From Bacillota bacterium (lineage in GTDB: Bacteria; Bacillota; Clostridia; Lachnospirales; Lachnospiraceae), in assembly GCA_023409535.1 (NCBI GenBank), contig JAEYGZ010000046.1, forward strand, positions 275,760 to 339,759: DNA of 64,000 bases, written 5' to 3'. A program made the position numbers and the translations under genes. The notes beneath the pieces were generated by a model. It saw only the letters and a program-made list of their open reading frames with translations. It made no database searches and was not told the origin of the DNA. This document shows, in pieces, positions 52,531 to 61,093 of this stretch (positions are counted from its first letter, which is position 1; every line of letters begins with the position of its first letter).

Positions 52531-54636
52531 ATGGATGTAAGTCAATACCTGGAGATATTTATTGAAGAAACCAAAGAACATTTGCAAAGTTTGAATCAGC
52601 ATTTGCTGATCCTGGAACGCGAGCCGGAAAATGAGGATACCATTAATGAGATTTTCCGTGCGGCACATTCCCTTAAGGGTATGTCAGGTACTATGGGTTA
52701 CAAGAGAATGCAGCGTTTAACCCATGATATGGAGAATGTATTCTCAGAAATCAGAAACGGCAAGATGAAGGCTTCCTCTGCCCTGGTGGATATTCTGTTC
52801 AAGGGACTCGATGCGCTGGAAGCATATTTAAGTAATATTCAGGCAGAAGCAACCGAGGGTGAAGAGGATAATGAAGATATCATCAATGCCCTGAATAATA
52901 TCCTGAATGAAGGAATTGGAGCTCCGGTACAGGAGAAGAAGGCTGCGGATAACAGCGGACAGGAGAATAAGGTTCAAGCTCAGAGCAGTGCCCCGGTGGC
53001 GGCGGATGAGAGAATGAAGTTCGCCGATGTTAAGCTTGAGGAACATGAAAAGAAGGCAATTGTTAAGGCCGGTATGCTGGGATTGAATGTGGTAGGCCTT
53101 ACCGTATACATACAGGAATATTGCGTATTGAAGGGTGCCAGGGCATTTATGGTGAACCGTACCTTGGAGGAACACGGTGAAATAATCAAGTTAAATCCCA
53201 GTGCCCAGGACCTGGAGGATGAAAAATATGACTTTGATTATTCAGCCTTCGTCATTACCAAGGAGAAGCCGGACAAGCTGGCACAGGCTGCATCATCGGT
53301 ATCTGAGGTAAAGGAAGTAGTTGCAGATTTCATCAGATTAAGTGATGCGGATGTCGCAAACTATACCGAGATCTTAAAGCAGGAGGAATCAGGTTCTTCC
53401 GCTGCAAAGCAGGTACAAAAAGACACCGGTTCCTTAAAGGCCGGCAATGCACCTGCGGCAAAGCAGGCGGCAAAACCTGTTGCAAACCGTTCTGTACGTG
53501 TGGATATTGACAAGCTGGATGTACTGATGAATCTGGTAAGTGAGCTGATCATTGCCAAAAACGGACTCATCTCCATCAGCAGTGATAATGAGATTATGCA
53601 GAACGCCGGTTATCATGAGCAGATCGAATATCTTGAGAGAGTAACCACAAACCTGCATGAATCCGTTATGAAGACCAGAATGGTTCCCATTGAGAGTGTT
53701 GTTAACCGTTTCCCGAGAATGATTCGCGACCTGTCCAAGAAGCTGGATAAGGAAATGGAATTATATATGACCGGTGAAGAGACAGAGCTTGACCGTACCG
53801 TAATCGATGAGATTGGCGATCCGCTGATGCATCTGCTTCGCAATGCGGCAGACCATGGTCTGGAAAGCAATGCGGAAAGAGAGAAAATCGGCAAAAATCC
53901 CGCCGGTTCTATCTTCCTGGATGCTTATCAGGACGGCAATAACGTAGTGATTGAGGTTAGGGATGACGGTGCCGGTATCAATACTGATAAGATTAAGAAG
54001 AAGGCAATCGAGCGCGGCTCCCTGACAGAAGAGCAGGCATCCAGAATGACGGAGAAGGATTTTATCGATATCTTGTTCCAGCCAAGCTTTTCAACGGCAG
54101 AGCAGGTTACGGACGTATCCGGACGAGGCGTTGGTCTTGACGTGGTTAAGACCAAGATTGAGGCTCTTGGCGGCGAGATCGAAGCGAAGACAAAGCTTGG
54201 AGAGGGTTCCAACTTTATTATCCGCCTGCCGTTAACACTGGCGATCATACAATCCCTGATGGTTGTAATCGGAGAAGAGAAATTTGCACTTCCATTAAGC
54301 AGTATTCAGACCGTAGAGAACATTCCGGTAACAGATGTAAAGTTTATCCAGGGCAAAGAGGTAATCGTACTCAGGGGCAATGTAGTTCCGGTTGTCCGCC
54401 TTGGAAAGCTCTTAAACTGCAAGCAGCCTGAGAAGGAGCCTGAGGAATTGGTGGTAGCAATTGTAAAGAAGGGTGAGAAGCTTGCCGGCATGATCGTGGA
54501 TGAACTTATCGGACAGCAGGAGATTGTTATCAAATCCATCGGAAAATATATTAAGAATCATAAAATCATCAGTGGCGCAACCATTCTTGGTAATGGTGAA
54601 GTAGCCTTAATCCTTGATGTTATTTCATTAGTATAA
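52531..54636 (+). CDS. cheA: Chemotaxis histidine kinase CheA
   Basis: CheA reads the receptor array and phosphorylates CheY and CheB. The 701-residue protein has the P1 phosphotransfer domain with His46 in RAAHSLKGMSGTMG, a P2-like middle region, the dimerisation domain (VRVDIDKLDVLMNLVSELI), the ATPase domain (LMHLLRNAADHGLES; VRDDGAGINTDKI; DVSGRGVGLDVV), and the C-terminal CheW-like domain. AAAGGTGGG precedes the ATG. Confidence 0.97.
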   Translation: MDVSQYLEIFIEETKEHLQSLNQHLLILEREPENEDTINEIFRAAHSLKGMSGTMGYKRMQRLTHDMENVFSEIRNGKMKASSALVDILFKGLDALEAYLSNIQAEATEGEEDNEDIINALNNILNEGIGAPVQEKKAADNSGQENKVQAQSSAPVAADERMKFADVKLEEHEKKAIVKAGMLGLNVVGLTVYIQEYCVLKGARAFMVNRTLEEHGEIIKLNPSAQDLEDEKYDFDYSAFVITKEKPDKLAQAASSVSEVKEVVADFIRLSDADVANYTEILKQEESGSSAAKQVQKDTGSLKAGNAPAAKQAAKPVANRSVRVDIDKLDVLMNLVSELIIAKNGLISISSDNEIMQNAGYHEQIEYLERVTTNLHESVMKTRMVPIESVVNRFPRMIRDLSKKLDKEMELYMTGEETELDRTVIDEIGDPLMHLLRNAADHGLESNAEREKIGKNPAGSIFLDAYQDGNNVVIEVRDDGAGINTDKIKKKAIERGSLTEEQASRMTEKDFIDILFQPSFSTAEQVTDVSGRGVGLDVVKTKIEALGGEIEAKTKLGEGSNFIIRLPLTLAIIQSLMVVIGEEKFALPLSSIQTVENIPVTDVKFIQGKEVIVLRGNVVPVVRLGKLLNCKQPEKEPEELVVAIVKKGEKLAGMIVDELIGQQEIVIKSIGKYIKNHKIISGATILGNGEVALILDVISLV

Positions 54637-54644
54637 AGAAGGCA

Positions 54645-54742
54645 GGTTGAACGAAAGCACTTTCAACCCGTAAATTTATGCCTGCGTAATCAAAGCGTAT
54701 TGATACGCCCGGCACAAATTAGATGCGCAAAAAGCATGCGCA
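54645..54742 (+). repeat. Three hairpins between cheA and cheW, including hairpin element copy 2
   Basis: GGTTGAA (54645-54651) pairs with TTCAACC (54662-54668); GCGTAT (54695-54700) with ATACGC (54703-54708); and TGCGC (54724-54728) with GCGCA (54738-54742). The last, 54724-54742, matches 45062-45080 before flhB at 18 of 19 bases. cheW starts 16 bases later. Confidence 0.65.
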
Positions 54743-54757
54743 AGAATGGAGGTAAAC

Positions 54758-55207
54758 ATGGCTGCAGATATAAAACAATTTATCATTGCATCTTTGAACC
54801 AGGATTTGTATGGTATCGATATTAAATATATCGATAATATCATCGTTATGCAGGGGATTACAAGAGTCCCCAAGTCCCAGCCCTACTTTCCGGGTGTCAT
54901 TAACCTAAGAGGTGAAATAGTGCCGGTAATGAGCCTGAGAACAAAGCTGGGAATGGCAGAAGCGCCTTATACGGGCAAATCACGTATTATCATCGTTCGT
55001 CCGGAGGATCAGGCTGCTCCCATCGGCTTAATTGTTGATGAAGTGAAAGAGGTTATTACACTGGATCAGAATGCCATTGAACAGTTAAACCATGATGAAA
55101 AAGATACCAAAGCAAACTACAGTATCGGTGTCGGTAAGACCGGAACCGATCTGGTCAATCTGTTAAATATCCCTTCCATCGTAACTCCGAAGGAAGCAAT
55201 TGCGTAA
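54758..55207 (+). CDS. cheW: Chemotaxis coupling protein CheW
   Basis: CheW links CheA to the receptors. The 149-residue protein has the SH3-like fold motifs: FIIASLNQDLYGIDIKYID, GITRVPKSQPYFPGVINLRG and VIPVM-like VPVMSLRTKLG, and IIVRPEDQAAPIGLIVDEVKEV. GGAGG supports the ATG at 54758; an ATG twelve bases before it overlaps the ribosome-binding site. Confidence 0.95.
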   Translation: MAADIKQFIIASLNQDLYGIDIKYIDNIIVMQGITRVPKSQPYFPGVINLRGEIVPVMSLRTKLGMAEAPYTGKSRIIIVRPEDQAAPIGLIVDEVKEVITLDQNAIEQLNHDEKDTKANYSIGVGKTGTDLVNLLNIPSIVTPKEAIA

Positions 55208-55230
55208 CATGGATTGTGAGGTGCATTGCG

Positions 55231-55848
55231 ATGTCCGAAATAAACTTAAATCAAATTGATAATATGCAATATGATGTACTCCGGGAGATTGGAAATATCG
55301 GAGCGGGGAATGCCACGACTGCTCTTTCCCAGATGATTAATTCCAAAATCGACATGAAGGTTCCCAAGGTTGATTTATTGGAGTTTAAAGAGCTGTCCGA
55401 TATTGTCGGCGGGGCTGAGAATCTGGTGGTCGGCATTTTGTTTACCCTGGAAGGCCGAATTGACGGAATGATGATGTTTATGATGGATATTCGGGCATCC
55501 AGACATTTGGTGAACCTGCTGATGGGGAACCCGGATTATACAGGGGATGAATTTTCAGAGATTGAGCTGTCAGCATTAAATGAAATCGGCAATATCATCG
55601 CAGGAGCTTATCTTTCTTCTCTTTCCGCATTAACAAATATGCTAATTACAGCAAGTGTTCCTTATATGGCTATCGATATGGCAGGTGCAATCTTAAGTGT
55701 ACCCGCCATTGAATTTGGGAAAATTGGCGATAAAGCACTTCTGATTGAAACAGAGTTCGGAGATGAAAATGTTGCTGTAAACGGTTATTTTATTCTAATT
55801 CCCACCATCGATTCCTATGGGGCTATTTTGACGTCCTTAGGTATTTAG
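55231..55848 (+). CDS. cheC: CheY-P phosphatase CheC
   Basis: The 205-residue protein has the two CheC active-site helices, LREIGNIGAGNATTALSQM and LNEIGNIIAGAYLSSLSAL, each with the Glu and Asn that promote CheY-P hydrolysis. It ends in the conserved IPTIDSYGAILTSLG. CheC also binds CheD. GAGGTG supports ATG 55231 rather than the GTG at 55216. Confidence 0.94.
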   Translation: MSEINLNQIDNMQYDVLREIGNIGAGNATTALSQMINSKIDMKVPKVDLLEFKELSDIVGGAENLVVGILFTLEGRIDGMMMFMMDIRASRHLVNLLMGNPDYTGDEFSEIELSALNEIGNIIAGAYLSSLSALTNMLITASVPYMAIDMAGAILSVPAIEFGKIGDKALLIETEFGDENVAVNGYFILIPTIDSYGAILTSLGI

Positions 55849-55886
55849 CTTGCCTTTTCCTGAACTTACTGTGGATTGGAGTTTTT

Positions 55887-56372
55887 ATGAACGAAATGAT
55901 AAAGGTAGGGATGGCAGATTTAAATATATGTGTAACACCGGATGCAATTACGACACTGGGACTTGGTTCCTGTGTCGGAATTGTGTTATTTGATCCCATA
56001 AAAAGAATAGCCGGAATGGTTCACATCATGCTGCCCGACAGTACAAAGATACTGAATAATGAAAACAAAGCAAAATTTGCTGATACAGGAATTGACCTGC
56101 TGATCAGCCGTATGTTGAAGACCGGTGCAGATCGAAGGCAGCTGATCGCTAAGATTGCCGGAGGAGCGCAGATGTTCGCCTTTGGAAACAATAACGATAT
56201 GATGCGGATCGGTGAACGCAATGTTGAGGCAACCAAGCTGAAGCTGCACTCCCTGGGGATAGCCATCAGAGCGGAAGATACCGGTGCAAATTACGGACGG
56301 ACGATTGAATTTTATCCTGAGACCGGGGAACTGATAATAAAATCGGTTGGGAAAGAGCGTAAGATATTATAA
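55887..56372 (+). CDS. cheD: Chemoreceptor glutamine deamidase CheD
   Basis: CheD deamidates glutamines in chemoreceptors and cooperates with CheC. The 161-residue protein has the catalytic cysteine (Cys29) in TLGLGSCVGIVLFD and the histidine (His46) in AGMVHIMLPDS, then KIAGGAQMF and the C-terminal GGNYGRTIEF-like ANYGRTIEFYPETG. TTGGAG precedes the ATG. Confidence 0.95.
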   Translation: MNEMIKVGMADLNICVTPDAITTLGLGSCVGIVLFDPIKRIAGMVHIMLPDSTKILNNENKAKFADTGIDLLISRMLKTGADRRQLIAKIAGGAQMFAFGNNNDMMRIGERNVEATKLKLHSLGIAIRAEDTGANYGRTIEFYPETGELIIKSVGKERKIL

Positions 56373-56414
56373 GTCTACACCAAATGCAGGTATTAGGGCA
56401 GAACGGAGACAGAA

Positions 56415-56687
56415 ATGAAGGAAAGATATATTCCTGCCATTATGATGCTTCTTGCAGGGGCAGTTACAAGTATTATTAACATTATAAATAAAGTTCCAGT
56501 GGTGGAAGGGTTGGAGCGCTTACTTATTGTACTCCTTCTGTTCTATGTCATTGGACTGATTATAAAATCTGTAATCACCAATATGATCATCAACAGGTCG
56601 GCAAAAGCGAAAGCCGAAGATGAAGCGGCGGAAGAGGATCAGGAGAATAAACAGGTGGAAGCACAGCCGGAGGTAAATAAGAAGTAG
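56415..56687 (+). CDS. Small membrane protein of unknown function
   Basis: The 90-residue protein has two membrane segments (IPAIMMLLAGAVTSIINII; LLIVLLLFYVIGLIIKSVI) and a charged Glu/Lys/Ala-rich tail. A small protein of this kind between cheD and sigD appears in related operons as I recall, but I know no function. GGAGACAGAA precedes the ATG. It is in frame with neither neighbour and has a normal start and stop. Confidence 0.65.
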   Translation: MKERYIPAIMMLLAGAVTSIINIINKVPVVEGLERLLIVLLLFYVIGLIIKSVITNMIINRSAKAKAEDEAAEEDQENKQVEAQPEVNKK

Positions 56688-56726
56688 TTTCTGCATAAAC
56701 AAACTTAAAAAGTTTTTGGAGGTACT

Positions 56727-57494
56727 ATGAACGCGGAAGGGAAACAAAAGCTTTGGGAAAATTACTCGAGAAAAAAAACGCCTGAGCTTCAGGAAAAAAT
56801 AATAATTGAATATGCAGGATTAGTTAAACTGGTGGCAGGCCGTCTGAGTATGTATCTCGGTTATAATGTGGAGTATGATGATCTCGTTGGTTATGGTACC
56901 TTTGGTCTGATTGACGCGGTTGATAAATTTGATTACAATAAAGGTGTAAAGTTTGAAACCTATGCATCCCTGCGTATTCGGGGAGCTATTTTGGACCAGA
57001 TCAGAAAGATGGACTGGATTCCCAGAAGTATTAGACAAAAGCAAAGAAAAATTGATCTGGCTTATCAAAATCTTGAACAGCGCTTTGGCCGTATGGCAAG
57101 TGATGAAGAGATCGCCGGTGAACTGGAGATTTCTGTGGATGAGCTTGAGTCCTGGCAGAATCAGACAAAAGTCACAAATATCATTTCATTGGATGAATTT
57201 ATGGAACAGGGTTCGGAATCAAGAGTGGAACAAAGCCTGACCGCAGAGTTTGACCAGCCGGATAGAATTATAGAAAAGCAGGAATTAAAAGAACTGCTTG
57301 TTAAGACACTGGAGACGCTTACCGAAAAAGAAAAGAAGGTAATTGTCCTTTATTATTATGAAGAATTAACTTTGAAGGAAATCAGTCTGATTCTTGAGGT
57401 TTCAGAATCAAGAATATCACAATTACATACGAAAGCTTTACAAAAGATGAAAACCAGACTAGGAAGTTATATTGATATATTAACAGGTTATTGA
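56727..57494 (+). CDS. sigD: Flagellar sigma factor sigma-D (sigma-28/FliA)
   Basis: The 255-residue protein drives late flagellar and chemotaxis genes. Region 2 shows LVKLVAGRLSMYLGYNVEYDDLVGYGTFGLIDAVDKFD, with the sigma-28-type RIRGAILDQIRKMDWIPRS (region 3 start), and region 4 ends VIVLYYYEELTLKEISLILEVSESRISQLHTKAL (quoted only to show the HTH). TTGGAGG precedes the ATG. Its anti-sigma factor gene flgM is not in the window. Confidence 0.95.
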   Translation: MNAEGKQKLWENYSRKKTPELQEKIIIEYAGLVKLVAGRLSMYLGYNVEYDDLVGYGTFGLIDAVDKFDYNKGVKFETYASLRIRGAILDQIRKMDWIPRSIRQKQRKIDLAYQNLEQRFGRMASDEEIAGELEISVDELESWQNQTKVTNIISLDEFMEQGSESRVEQSLTAEFDQPDRIIEKQELKELLVKTLETLTEKEKKVIVLYYYEELTLKEISLILEVSESRISQLHTKALQKMKTRLGSYIDILTGY

Positions 57495-57525
57495 TACGAA
57501 GCTTTGACAAAAAAGACGGGGGATA

Positions 57526-57553
57526 TTGCATTCGTGTAATAGCAGTAATGCAA
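57526..57553 (+). other. Hairpin between sigD and the DUF342 gene
   Basis: TTGCATT (57526-57532) pairs perfectly with AATGCAA (57547-57553) around a 14-base loop. No T-run follows, and the downstream gene has a good GGAGGAG site. Confidence 0.45.
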
Positions 57554-57607
57554 CTGCAATAAAACTATGTAGTTCAGCTATAGTAATTTATCTTTAGGAG
57601 GAGAAGT

Positions 57608-59212
57608 ATGGGCGAACGAAATGGTTTCTTTCAAATTATTATAAAGGGAGACGGCACCTACCTCAAACTTCAAGCAGCTGAAGGAGGAGGTATTCCTGTC
57701 TTTTTTGAAGAAATCGCCAATTACCTGATTGATCAGAAAATCTATGAATTTGATAAGATTGCTTTGGGGAGAGCACTATCTGCGCTGGATCAGGCTGCAG
57801 AGGTGAAACTGTCTAATTTTACAGTTTCAGTGATCAATGAATATGCGAAGGTGGAGATCACGGAGGACAGAATGCTTGCAAAAGCCAGATTCTATCCACC
57901 GTCGACCAACGGACTTTTGTTGACAAAGGAAGATATCATTGGTGCACTTGTCCGGGCAGGTGTAAAGTATGGCCTGGATGAGGAAGCCATTGCACAATTC
58001 ATGAAGGACAGAAGATATTGCACAGAATATGTTCTGGCCAAAGCGACGCCTGCGGTACAGGGGCGCGATGCAAAGATAACTTATCATTTTAATACGGATC
58101 CTACGTTAAAGCCTAAGACAAATGAGGATGGCTCCGTCGATTTTCATCAGCTGGATATGATCAGTCATTGCCATAAAGATGAATTATTAGCGACCCTTGT
58201 GCCAATGGACCCGGGAAAGCCGGGGATTGACGTATATGGTGTGATTATTCGCCCCAACAAAGTAACGAATCGTATCCTTCGCCATGGAAATAAGGTTTAT
58301 CTTTCCGAGGACGGATTACAGATGTATTCCAGCGTTGACGGTCATGTAAGCCTGATAGATAACAGAGTATTCGTCTCCGATACCTATGAGGTTCCGGCCG
58401 ATGTGGATGCTTCCACCGGTGATATTGTATATGAGGGTAATGTCACAATCAGAGGAAATGTGATTACCGGGTTTTCCGTACGGGCAAAGGGAGATATTGA
58501 GGTTAACGGCGTTGTGGAAGGTGCTTACCTGGAGTCGGGCGGACAGATTATATTAAAGCGCGGCATGCAGGGTATGAATAAAGGCATTCTGAAAGCCAGC
58601 GGCAATGTAATCACAAAATTTCTTGAGAATGCCGAAGTAATTGCCGGAGGTTATGTCTCGACAGAATCCATTTTACATAGCAGGGTATCCGCCAAGGGCG
58701 ATGTCATTGTGGGGGGAAAACGTGGCTTTGTTACCGGCGGTGAGATTCATTCCGGCACAATGATTTCCGTAAAAACAGCAGGTTCACAAATGGGAACCGC
58801 CACATTGTTAGAGGTTGGCATTGATCCCAGAATTCTGGAGGAATTCCGCGAGCTTGATAAGAAAATAGCAGCTTTGCTGGCTGATAAAGAGAGACTGGCC
58901 CAGGCAATCCTGGTATTTCGTAAGAAATTGTCCACAGGGACGCCGGTGACCAGTGAACGTCTGGAAAACCTGAAGCAGCTGACCCAGAATAACATTCTTC
59001 TTGAGGCACAGATTATGGAAGCCAGAAAGCGCCATGACGAGCTGAGAGTGGAGGTTGAGAATAATACTTCAGGCTCCATTAAGGTGTCGGACATTGTTTA
59101 TCCGGGCACGAAACTGGTGATATCCAATGTGATTTATTTTGTCCGGGAAGAGGTTCATCATAGTAAATTTATCCGTGATAAGGCAGATATTAAAATTATG
59201 CCGTTGTTTTAA
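57608..59212 (+). CDS. FapA/DUF342-family protein
   Basis: The 534-residue protein shows the DUF342 pattern: an N-terminal domain, VPMDPGKPGIDVYG, a beta-helical core of short repeats (GNVTIRGNVITGFSVRAKGDIEVNGVVE, given in part as the type), then a coiled coil (EEFRELDKKIAALLADKERL) and a C-terminal beta segment with GTKLVISNVIYFV. DUF342 proteins (FapA) are widespread and often next to fla/che operons, with proposed roles at the membrane or in signalling. GGAGGAG precedes the ATG. Confidence 0.85.
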   Translation: MGERNGFFQIIIKGDGTYLKLQAAEGGGIPVFFEEIANYLIDQKIYEFDKIALGRALSALDQAAEVKLSNFTVSVINEYAKVEITEDRMLAKARFYPPSTNGLLLTKEDIIGALVRAGVKYGLDEEAIAQFMKDRRYCTEYVLAKATPAVQGRDAKITYHFNTDPTLKPKTNEDGSVDFHQLDMISHCHKDELLATLVPMDPGKPGIDVYGVIIRPNKVTNRILRHGNKVYLSEDGLQMYSSVDGHVSLIDNRVFVSDTYEVPADVDASTGDIVYEGNVTIRGNVITGFSVRAKGDIEVNGVVEGAYLESGGQIILKRGMQGMNKGILKASGNVITKFLENAEVIAGGYVSTESILHSRVSAKGDVIVGGKRGFVTGGEIHSGTMISVKTAGSQMGTATLLEVGIDPRILEEFRELDKKIAALLADKERLAQAILVFRKKLSTGTPVTSERLENLKQLTQNNILLEAQIMEARKRHDELRVEVENNTSGSIKVSDIVYPGTKLVISNVIYFVREEVHHSKFIRDKADIKIMPLF

Positions 59213-59230
59213 GGAAGTAAGGAGGGGCTT

Positions 59231-59539
59231 ATGTCAGTAGGACCAATCGAAGTCGTAAGAGTGCAGGAAGCTACCCAGCTCAGGCATGTGGACAGTCAGA
59301 AGGCGCAGCATGCACAGGAGCAGTTAAGCCGAAATTTTCATGAAACTATTCAGCATGAACAGTATAAACCGAATCAGGCAGCGAATTCAGAGAACCGGGA
59401 ATACCGATATGATGCCAAGGAGAAGGGCAACAGCCAGTATAACGGTAACCGCGGCAATAAAAAGGGCAAAGAGGATAAAAAGGACACAAATAAACAAAAG
59501 GGCACCCCGGGAAGCGGAAAAATTGATATTTTGATCTGA
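59231..59539 (+). CDS. Small hydrophilic protein of unknown function
   Basis: The 102-residue protein begins MSVGPIEVVRVQEATQLRHV, continues with a helical HAQEQLSRNFHETIQHEQ segment, and ends in a very polar, Lys/Asn/Gly-rich tail (NRGNKKGKEDKKDTNK). It has no membrane segment or recognisable domain. GGAGGGG precedes the ATG and it lies 18 bases after the DUF342 gene, which argues that it is real. Confidence 0.7.
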   Translation: MSVGPIEVVRVQEATQLRHVDSQKAQHAQEQLSRNFHETIQHEQYKPNQAANSENREYRYDAKEKGNSQYNGNRGNKKGKEDKKDTNKQKGTPGSGKIDILI

Positions 59540-59576
59540 TCCGGAGGCGTACAGACATAAACTGATGGAGTAAAAT

Positions 59577-60278
59577 ATGAGTGTAATTGAAATAGTATTG
59601 ATCATTATCGGTATTCTGGTTATTATTATCAGCTGTATACTGGTGGACCGTTCACAGAATAATCATACACAGATAATCGGTAAATCCCTGTCTTCCCTGG
59701 AAGAAAGCCTCACCGAGGAGGATAAGAAACAGCTGATGAACAAAATGAATGAGCTTCTGAATGAAGTAACGGAAGAGACCATTGTACGCACCGACGATAC
59801 CTTAAGTAAAATATCAAATGAGAAGATTATGGCAGTGAATGAGTTCTCGGATCAGATTCTTGAGAAGATAAAACGCAATCACGAAGAAGTCGTATTTCTT
59901 TATAATATGTTAAATAATAAGGAAAAAGAAATAAAGACCGCAGTCAGGGATATAGACACCTCGAAGAAGCTGGTTCAGAATATTTTGGAGGGCAGGTCAG
60001 ATCAGGATAACATCCAGTCATTTCATACGAAAAGCCCGTCAGCGGTTAGTGAAGCACCAAAGTCTGTATCAACGCAGGCCGGCAGATTGGAAGTAACGGG
60101 AAATACTTCTGCGGATGAACAGGAGCCTGCATCTGCGAATGAATCAAGCGTGAATAGTAATAAACAGATTCTTACCCTATATTCGAAGGGCATGTCAATC
60201 GCCCAGATATCAAAACAATTAGAATTAGGACAAGGCGAAGTTAAGCTGGTTATCGACTTATATCAGGGTAAGAAGTAA
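59577..60278 (+). CDS. Membrane-anchored protein with C-terminal HTH-like segment
   Basis: The 233-residue protein has one N-terminal membrane helix (VIEIVLIIIGILVIIISCIL), a long charged coiled-coil stretch, a Ser/Glu-rich region, and a C-terminal LTLYSKGMSIAQISKQLELGQGEVKLVIDLYQ that reads like a small helix-turn-helix. I recall similar proteins (DUF6115-type) in clostridial fla operons, without a known function. It could be a membrane-tethered regulator; this is inference. Confidence 0.65.
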   Translation: MSVIEIVLIIIGILVIIISCILVDRSQNNHTQIIGKSLSSLEESLTEEDKKQLMNKMNELLNEVTEETIVRTDDTLSKISNEKIMAVNEFSDQILEKIKRNHEEVVFLYNMLNNKEKEIKTAVRDIDTSKKLVQNILEGRSDQDNIQSFHTKSPSAVSEAPKSVSTQAGRLEVTGNTSADEQEPASANESSVNSNKQILTLYSKGMSIAQISKQLELGQGEVKLVIDLYQGKK

Positions 60279-60301
60279 TTGAAAGGCTTGGTGCAATATC
60301 T

Positions 60302-60859
60302 ATGAAATTGAAATATTATATGAGAGGCTTGGGTATTGGAATTATACTAACTACTCTTATATTAACCATAAACAATCCAAAGGAAAAGCTTACGGATGAT
60401 GAGATTAAGGCTCGTGCCGAAGGTCTTGGCATGGTAATGAAGGAAGAAGATAACGGTGCGCTTGATAAGGTGCTGGCAAGTATAAAGCCAACTATATCAC
60501 CAAATCCGACGGGAACAGCAGCACCTGCAGGAACGGTAACTCCGGAAGTTACCCCGATTCCGGAGGAGACAGAGACTCCGGAGGCGACCGCGGCTCCTAC
60601 ACAAGCTCAGGAAGATGGTAATGTTAATATTGAAGTAACTTCAGGATTGGATGATAAGGTTACCTTAACGGTGAAGGAAGGTATGTCTGCAAGGGAGGTT
60701 TCCATATTGCTTGAGACTTATGGAATCGTGGAGGATGCAACGGATTTTAATGAATATGTAGTAGAGCTTGGTAAGGCAGAGGTCGTCAGGGTAGGAACCT
60801 ATACCTTAACCAAGGGTGCAGACTACGATGAAATTGTAAATACACTTACAAAGAATTAG
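60302..60859 (+). CDS. MltG N-domain-like membrane protein without the catalytic domain
   Basis: The 185-residue protein has an N-terminal membrane segment (GLGIGIILTTLILTI), a Pro/Thr-rich linker (PTISPNPTGTAAPAGT), and a C-terminal domain, VTLTVKEGMSAREVSILLETYGIVEDATDF followed by VRVGTYTLTKGADYDEIVNTL, resembling the LysM-like N-terminal domain of the endolytic transglycosylase MltG (YceG). The catalytic transglycosylase domain is absent. A role in wall binding is inferred. It ends the operon before a terminator. Confidence 0.65.
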   Translation: MKLKYYMRGLGIGIILTTLILTINNPKEKLTDDEIKARAEGLGMVMKEEDNGALDKVLASIKPTISPNPTGTAAPAGTVTPEVTPIPEETETPEATAAPTQAQEDGNVNIEVTSGLDDKVTLTVKEGMSAREVSILLETYGIVEDATDFNEYVVELGKAEVVRVGTYTLTKGADYDEIVNTLTKN

Positions 60860-60868
60860 GAATAGAGA

Positions 60869-60906
60869 AACAGTGTGAAAATCAGAGATCTTCACACTGT
60901 TTTTTC
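60869..60906 (+). terminator. Terminator of the fla/che operon
   Basis: AACAGTGTGAA (60869-60879) pairs with TTCACACTGTT (60891-60901), followed by a T-run to 60905. It lies ten bases after the last operon gene and before the rpsB promoter. Confidence 0.88.
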
Positions 60907-60922
60907 GCTTAATATTTTATGC

Positions 60923-60951
60923 TTGCTATCTGGCATGCATTATGTTATAAT
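60923..60951 (+). promoter_or_regulatory. Promoter of rpsB-tsf
   Basis: TTGCTA (60923-60928), 17 bases, and a perfect TATAAT (60946-60951). Transcription would begin near 60958. Confidence 0.65.
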
Positions 60952-60957
60952 CTCGCT

Positions 60958-61093
60958 TAGAGTGTCAAAGTATGCTTTTGACATCCCAGTCTTTTAATTA
61001 TCACGCATGTGGATCATTAGCATGGTGCCATAGTATTATGGTCTGCTATGGATATGATATATGCGGAAGAAAACAACCAAATGGAGGTATATT
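60958..61093 (+). promoter_or_regulatory. Possible structured rpsB leader
   Basis: The 135-base leader holds a hairpin TGTCAAA/TTTTGACA (about 60962-60983) and a CATAG-rich inverted region (about 61025-61050) before the GGAGG of rpsB. Ribosomal protein S2 is known to control its own operon through leader RNA in other bacteria. I could not match this leader to a known S2 motif. Confidence 0.35.
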
